Source: Burkholderia glumae LMG 2196 = ATCC 33617
GTDB taxonomy: Bacteria > Pseudomonadota > Gammaproteobacteria > Burkholderiales > Burkholderiaceae
Reading direction: 5' to 3'
Length of the DNA stretch: 64,000 bases
Assembly (NCBI RefSeq): GCF_000960995.1
Contig: NZ_CP009435.1
Location: 2,914,001-2,978,000 of the forward strand
Shown here: positions 60,217-64,000 of the stretch, one piece after another
Numbering within the stretch: position 1 is the stretch's first letter
How the letters are laid out: every line of letters begins with the position of its first letter
Notes under the pieces: model-generated
What the model saw: the letters and a program-made list of their open reading frames with translations, nothing else
What the model was told of the DNA's origin: nothing
Database searches by the model: none
Position numbers and translations under genes: made by a program

Positions 60217-61320
60217 ATGAACCGCTTCGATCCGCGCCGCCTGCTCGACCTGCCCAGGTATCCGGAGCATGGCTATGCGCGGCTCGCCGATCGCCTCCGC
60301 CATTTGCTCGCGACCTCGGCCGACATCCTGTTCGTGCAGGCCGAGGCCGTGTTCGCGCTGGAGGCCGTCGCCACCAGCCTGGCGCGCCCGGGCCTGACCG
60401 CCGTGAACGTCGTCACGAGCCGCTACGGGCGCTGGTTCGGCGCCTGGCTGCGGCGCGGCGGGGTGAGCGTCCATGACGTGACGGCCGCGCCCGGCCAGGC
60501 GATTGCGCTCGGCGCCGTCGAGGCCCGCGCCGACGAGCTGGCGCGCGTCGACATCGTGGCCGCGGTGCATGCCGAATCGTCGAGCGGCGCGCTCAACCCG
60601 ATCGCCGGCCTTGCCGCGCTGGCCCGCGCGCGCGACGCGCTGTTCGCCGTCAACGCGGTGGCCTCGGTCGGCGGCCACGCGCTCGAACTCGACGCGCTCG
60701 GCATCGACGTGGCCGTGATCGGGCCGCAGAAGGCCTTGGCGGGGCCGGCCGGCGTGTCGGCCGTGGCGGTCGGCGCGCGCGCCTGGGCGCAGATCGAGGC
60801 GGCGCCGGATTTCGCGCCGTCCGCGCTGTCGCTGGCCGCACTGCGCCGCGGCTGGCTGCAGCGCGATCGCGGCCTGCTGCCGGGTTCGCCGTCCGCGCTC
60901 GAGTTCTGGGCGCTGGAGGCCGCGCTCGACCGCATCGAGGCCGAGGGTATCGCGCGGATGGTGGCGCGCCACGCGCAGGCCGCGCGCGCGAGCCGCGCCG
61001 CGCTGCGCGCGCTCGGCGTGCCGCCGTGGATCGCGCACGACGACGCCGCCTCGGCGCTCGTCACCGCCGCGCCGGTGCCGCCCGGCGTGGACCCGCTGGC
61101 GCTGATCTCGCACGCGCGCCGGCACGGCGTGGAGCTGGCGCCCGGGGCCGGCGAGATCGCCGGCCGGATCGTGCGGCTCGACCATACCGGCCTGCGCGCC
61201 AGCGCCGACGCGGTGCATGCGAACCTGGTCGCCTATGGCGGCGCGCTCGAACAGCTGCGCTATCCGGTCGATCTCGACGCGGCCGGCCAGGCGATCGCCG
61301 ACGCCTACGCGGGCGACTGA
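60217..61320 (+). CDS. Class V aminotransferase fold protein with an altered PLP site
   Basis: A 367-residue PLP-fold protein close to alanine-glyoxylate aminotransferases. HAESSSGALNP (about 118-128) and the Schiff-base lysine K172 in GPQKALAGPAG are present. The residue that normally pairs with the PLP pyridine nitrogen, the Asp of VDSVASLGG, is Asn146 here (AVNAVASVGG, codon AAC at 60652-60654). The conserved GPGP-type N-terminal segment is also absent. It lies 221 bp after cobJ on the same strand, but no cobalamin role is known for it. Confidence 0.82.
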   Translation: MNRFDPRRLLDLPRYPEHGYARLADRLRHLLATSADILFVQAEAVFALEAVATSLARPGLTAVNVVTSRYGRWFGAWLRRGGVSVHDVTAAPGQAIALGAVEARADELARVDIVAAVHAESSSGALNPIAGLAALARARDALFAVNAVASVGGHALELDALGIDVAVIGPQKALAGPAGVSAVAVGARAWAQIEAAPDFAPSALSLAALRRGWLQRDRGLLPGSPSALEFWALEAALDRIEAEGIARMVARHAQAARASRAALRALGVPPWIAHDDAASALVTAAPVPPGVDPLALISHARRHGVELAPGAGEIAGRIVRLDHTGLRASADAVHANLVAYGGALEQLRYPVDLDAAGQAIADAYAGD

Positions 61321-61351
61321 CGCAGCCGGCCAGGCTCGCGGCGGCCGCCGC

Positions 61352-62539
61352 TCAGCGCACCAGCCCGCGCGCCGCCAGGTTGCGGAACAGCGCGCGCGTG
61401 CCGAACTGCCAGGGCGCCACCTCGGTACACAGCGACACGCGGTTGACGAGCGCGCCCAGCGAGGCCGTGGAGATCGTCACGCGATCGCCGAGGTGATGCG
61501 TGAAGCCGGCCCCGGCCTGATCGCGGTCCTTGATCGGCGAGAACATCGTGCCGAGGAACAGCATGAAGCCGTCCGGATACTGGTGATGGGTGCCGCAGGT
61601 CTGGGCGACCAGGTCGAGCGGATCGCGGCTGATCTCCGACATGTGGCTGACGCCGTCGAGTTCGAAGCCGTCGCTGCCGTCGATGCGCAGCCCCACCGAG
61701 GCAGCGCGCACCGTGTCGATCGTAAACGTGCCGTCGAACAGCCGCACGAACGGTCCGATCGCGCAGGACGCGTTGTTGTCCTTGCACTTGCCGAGCAGCA
61801 GCGCCGAGCGCCCCTCCACGTCGCGCAGGTTCACGTCGTTGCCGAGCGTGGCGCCCACCGCCTCGCCGCGCGCGTTCACCGCCAGCACCACTTCCGGCTC
61901 GGGGTTGTTCCAGGTCGAGATCGGCAGCAGGCCGACCTCGCTGCCGAAGCCCACCGCCGACATCGGCTGCGATTTCGTGAACACCTCGGCATCGGGACCG
62001 ATCCCGACCTCCAGGTACTGCGACCACACTCCGCGATCCTGCAACTCCCGCTTGAGCCGCAGCGCCGCCTCGGAGCCGGGCACGACGCGCGAAAGATCGG
62101 TGCCGATCGCGCGCGCGATGGTGGCGCGCACCTCGTCGGCACGGCTCGCGTCGCCGCCCGCCTGCTCCTCGATCACGCGCTCGATCAGGCTCACCGCGAA
62201 GGTCACGCCGCAGGCCTTGATGGCCTGCACGTCGCACGGCGCGAGCAGCCGGATCGCGGGTTGGCCGCCGCCGAGCTGCGCGGCGAGTATCTCGCGCGCG
62301 CTGCCGAGCGGCTCGCCCTCGGCGCGGCGCGCCACCTCGACCGCATCGGGCAGGTCGAACAGGTCGGCCGTGGTTGGCGCGCTGGCCGTGATGTCGAACA
62401 CCTCGCCGTCGCGCACGGCCACCACGCACGGTCCCTCGAAGCTCGCCGTCTTGCGCCAGACGCGGCCGACCAGCAGCGCGCGGCCGAGGTCGGCGGGAAG
62501 GCAATCGTCGATCGTGAACTTGTCTGCCTGGGATGTCAT
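61352..62539 (-). CDS. Fumarylacetoacetate hydrolase family protein
   Basis: A 395-residue member of the long FAH branch, which hydrolyses or dehydrates keto acids. Visible segments include IKACGVTFAVSLIERVIEE, VVPGSEAALRLKREL, the metal-site EPEVVLAVNARGEAVGATLG with NDVNLRDVEGRSALLLGKCK, and CTEVAPWQFGTRALFRNLAA. Similar proteins act on 2-keto-3-deoxy or 2,4-diketo-3-deoxy sugar acids in Burkholderia. The start is at 62539, since the region up to 62725 lies in the IclR control region. It is divergent from an IclR regulator gene. Confidence 0.8.
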   Translation of the reverse strand: MTSQADKFTIDDCLPADLGRALLVGRVWRKTASFEGPCVVAVRDGEVFDITASAPTTADLFDLPDAVEVARRAEGEPLGSAREILAAQLGGGQPAIRLLAPCDVQAIKACGVTFAVSLIERVIEEQAGGDASRADEVRATIARAIGTDLSRVVPGSEAALRLKRELQDRGVWSQYLEVGIGPDAEVFTKSQPMSAVGFGSEVGLLPISTWNNPEPEVVLAVNARGEAVGATLGNDVNLRDVEGRSALLLGKCKDNNASCAIGPFVRLFDGTFTIDTVRAASVGLRIDGSDGFELDGVSHMSEISRDPLDLVAQTCGTHHQYPDGFMLFLGTMFSPIKDRDQAGAGFTHHLGDRVTISTASLGALVNRVSLCTEVAPWQFGTRALFRNLAARGLVR

Positions 62540-62587
62540 GAATCCTGTCTCCTTGATCGGGGTGCGGCCGATGCTAGGGCCAAGCGC

Positions 62588-62637
62588 CCGGCCTGTCCAA
62601 CCTGCGAACGTATAATCCAGCCAGCTGGACAGGCCGG
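62588..62637. promoter_or_regulatory. Inverted repeat flanking a -10 element, likely IclR operator
   Basis: A perfect 12-bp inverted repeat, CCGGCCTGTCCA at 62588-62599 and TGGACAGGCCGG at 62626-62637, encloses TATAAT at 62611-62616. A second small palindrome TCCAGC-CA-GCTGGA lies at 62616-62629. Placed between the divergent FAH and IclR genes, it is well suited to repress or autoregulate both. Confidence 0.6.
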
Positions 62638-62736
62638 CGCGTCGTGCCGCCGTCCTGCCGGTTCGTGCCGACAGTTCGTGCTGACTCGTTGTCCCGCCGC
62701 CGTCGGCCTGCCCCGTTCCTTCCACGAGCCGTCCCG

Positions 62737-63504
62737 ATGCCCGATCAAGCCGCCCAGCCCGACAAAGTCCATGACGTGCCCGCGATCGGCCGCGTCCACG
62801 ACATCCTCGAGGCCTTGAAGTCCACCCGCCGCCCGACCTCGGCGCGCGACCTGCTGGCGCTCACCGGCATGCCGCGCAGCACGCTCTACCTGACGCTCGA
62901 CGCGCTGGAACGCCGGCAGTGGATCGAGAAGATCGGCGACGGCTATGCGATCGGCGTCGCGCTGTTCGAGATCGGCAGCACCTATCTGCTCGCCGACTTC
63001 ACGCTCGACGCGTTCCGCCGCGAGGCGGCCTGGTTCGTGGCGAAGCACAACGAGGCCGTGCAGATGGCGGTGCTCGACCGCGCCGAGGTGGTCTACCTCG
63101 CACGCGAGGACCCGTCGCGCGCGGTGCGGCTCGTCTCCGACATCGGCTCGCGGCTGCCCGCGCATTGCTCGGCGCTCGGCAAGGCGCTGCTCGCGAGCCT
63201 GGCCGACGAAACCGTGCAGATGCTGCTGCCGGCGCGGCTGCCTGCGCTGACCGAGCGCTCGGTGACGCGCCGCGCCGAGCTGATCGAGGCGCTGGCCGGC
63301 GTGCGCGCGAGCGGCTACGCGATCGAGCGCGAGGAAGCCTGCACCGGGCTCGCGTGCCTGGCGGTGATGGTGGGCGTGTCCTCGGTGGGCAAGCGGATCG
63401 CCGTGAGCACCAGCGTGCCGGTGGACCGGCTCGACGCGAAGCGCGAGACGCGGCTGCTCGTCGATCTGACCACGCTCGCGCAGCGCGTGGCGCGCGGGCT
63501 GTGA
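62737..63504 (+). CDS. IclR-family transcriptional regulator
   Basis: A 255-residue regulator with an N-terminal winged helix (AIGRVHDILEALKSTRRPTS, DLLALTGMPRSTLYLTLDAL, about residues 16-65) and a C-terminal GAF-like effector domain (LPAHCSALGKALLASL, YAIEREEACTGLACLAVMV). The start at 62737 is taken because the frame before it lies in the putative operator region. It is divergent from the FAH gene and probably regulates it. Confidence 0.88.
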   Translation: MPDQAAQPDKVHDVPAIGRVHDILEALKSTRRPTSARDLLALTGMPRSTLYLTLDALERRQWIEKIGDGYAIGVALFEIGSTYLLADFTLDAFRREAAWFVAKHNEAVQMAVLDRAEVVYLAREDPSRAVRLVSDIGSRLPAHCSALGKALLASLADETVQMLLPARLPALTERSVTRRAELIEALAGVRASGYAIEREEACTGLACLAVMVGVSSVGKRIAVSTSVPVDRLDAKRETRLLVDLTTLAQRVARGL

Positions 63505-63698
63505 GCGCCGCGCCGCGAGGCAGGAAGCCCAGGCGGGAGCACGGGCTTGCCGCCGCCGGGCAGCAGCGCCGCCCACCGCCTGCAAGCCGGAATCATGAGC
63601 AGGCCGGAAGCGATCGCGTGGAAGTGTGGCCAAGGCGTGCGATGGCCTAACCGTTAGTTGCGGTCAATGCCTCGGCCTACCGGGCCGACGCGCCCGCC

Positions 63699-64000
63699 TC
63701 AAGCGCGGATCAGCGCCGTCGGCAGGCACCAGCGCGCCGCCCAGGCACGCGCCAGCCGTTCGGCGCGGCCGAGCCGCACGGCGGCATCGTCGAAATCGAT
63801 CACGTGGATCTCGTCGGCCTGCGCGGGCCGCGCCGGCATCTCGTCGCTGCGCCCGTCGGTCAGCAGCCAGAGCGAGCGCGGCGCGCCGGGCCGGCGCCGG
63901 GCCCGTTGCGCGAGCAGCGCGCGCGCCGCGTCGATGCCGAGCGTGAGCGGCGTGCCGCCGCCCCCCATCACCGGCTCGAGCCAGCGCTCGTTCCACCAGC
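63699..64000 (-). CDS. ChlD-like VWA domain protein, partial
   Basis: The C-terminal 99 residues of a protein whose start is beyond the window end. NERWLEPVMGGGGTPLTLGI, DAARALLAQRARRRPGAPRS, LWLLTDGRSDEMPARPAQAD and the end AARWCLPTALIRA are the last part of a von Willebrand A domain as in the ChlD/BchD or CobT subunits of metal chelatases. Being beside the cobalamin genes, it is inferred to be a cobaltochelatase subunit. The MIDAS start motif DxSxS is outside the window. Confidence 0.7.
   Translation of the reverse strand, partial: WWNERWLEPVMGGGGTPLTLGIDAARALLAQRARRRPGAPRSLWLLTDGRSDEMPARPAQADEIHVIDFDDAAVRLGRAERLARAWAARWCLPTALIRA

Noticed and set aside
63505..63698. tRNA or small RNA between the IclR gene and the partial VWA gene
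   Set aside because: No cloverleaf or T-loop motif was found; only a weak AAGCCC/GGGCTT pairing without a T run.

Overview
The window is about 64 kb of very GC-rich DNA (near 70% by eye) with tightly packed genes, ATGA stop/start overlaps and catabolic islands each carrying its own GntR, LysR or IclR regulator. Protein content (L-fucose dehydrogenase pathway, LutABC, an InfA/S21 pair, small Burkholderia-type hypothetical proteins, aerobic cobalamin synthesis) points to a Burkholderia-group betaproteobacterium; this is inferred from remembered family resemblance, not a search.

Layout. 0-5 kb: a sugar-acid module (MFS transporter, IlvD/Edd dehydratase, divergent LysR) and a DUF1641-like gene. 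5-10.3 kb: a CodA-like amidohydrolase, a FadR-type GntR gene and the lutABC lactate oxidation operon, with a perfect palindromic operator between regulator and operon. 10.3-15.1 kb: an L-fucose operon (fuconate dehydratase, fucose dehydrogenase, mutarotase, permease, GntR) that lacks the lactonase and the last steps. 16-18.4 kb: an exported M1 aminopeptidase lipoprotein ending in a strong terminator. 18.4-24.2 kb: a minus-strand operon of a polar amino acid ABC transporter, a histidine ammonia-lyase homologue lacking the Ala-Ser-Gly cofactor triad, and a HutC repressor, with a hut-type operator upstream. This is the most unusual system in the window. 24.4-28.6 kb: LysR, CitMHS transporter, AtuA-family protein and AtuA-like small protein, substrate unknown.

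29.7-34.5 kb is a decayed region: an exported nuclease with a small overlapping partner, MFS and SDR pseudogenes with internal deletions, an IS481 3' remnant, intact rpsU and infA, a broken small gene, a cold-shock gene whose 5' end was removed by an IS5-type remnant, an IS3 remnant, and a six-repeat type I-F-like CRISPR array with no cas genes in view.

34.7-52 kb is ordinary chromosome: small secreted proteins, a YeeE/YedE sulfur transporter, CBS and stress proteins, a Tat-exported phospholipase C with a small lipoprotein, a GAF-GGDEF cyclase, an OsmU/Yeh-type osmoprotectant ABC transporter, a chemoreceptor with a flagellar-type promoter, and a glutathione transferase. 52-60 kb is a cobalamin locus: cobM-cobK-cobL on the minus strand and riboswitch-led cobG-cobH-cobI-(cbiG-cobJ fusion) on the plus strand. 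After it come a class V aminotransferase with an altered PLP site, an FAH-family enzyme with a divergent IclR regulator, and at the window end a partial ChlD-like VWA protein that probably belongs to the cobaltochelatase. No tRNA or rRNA was recognised.
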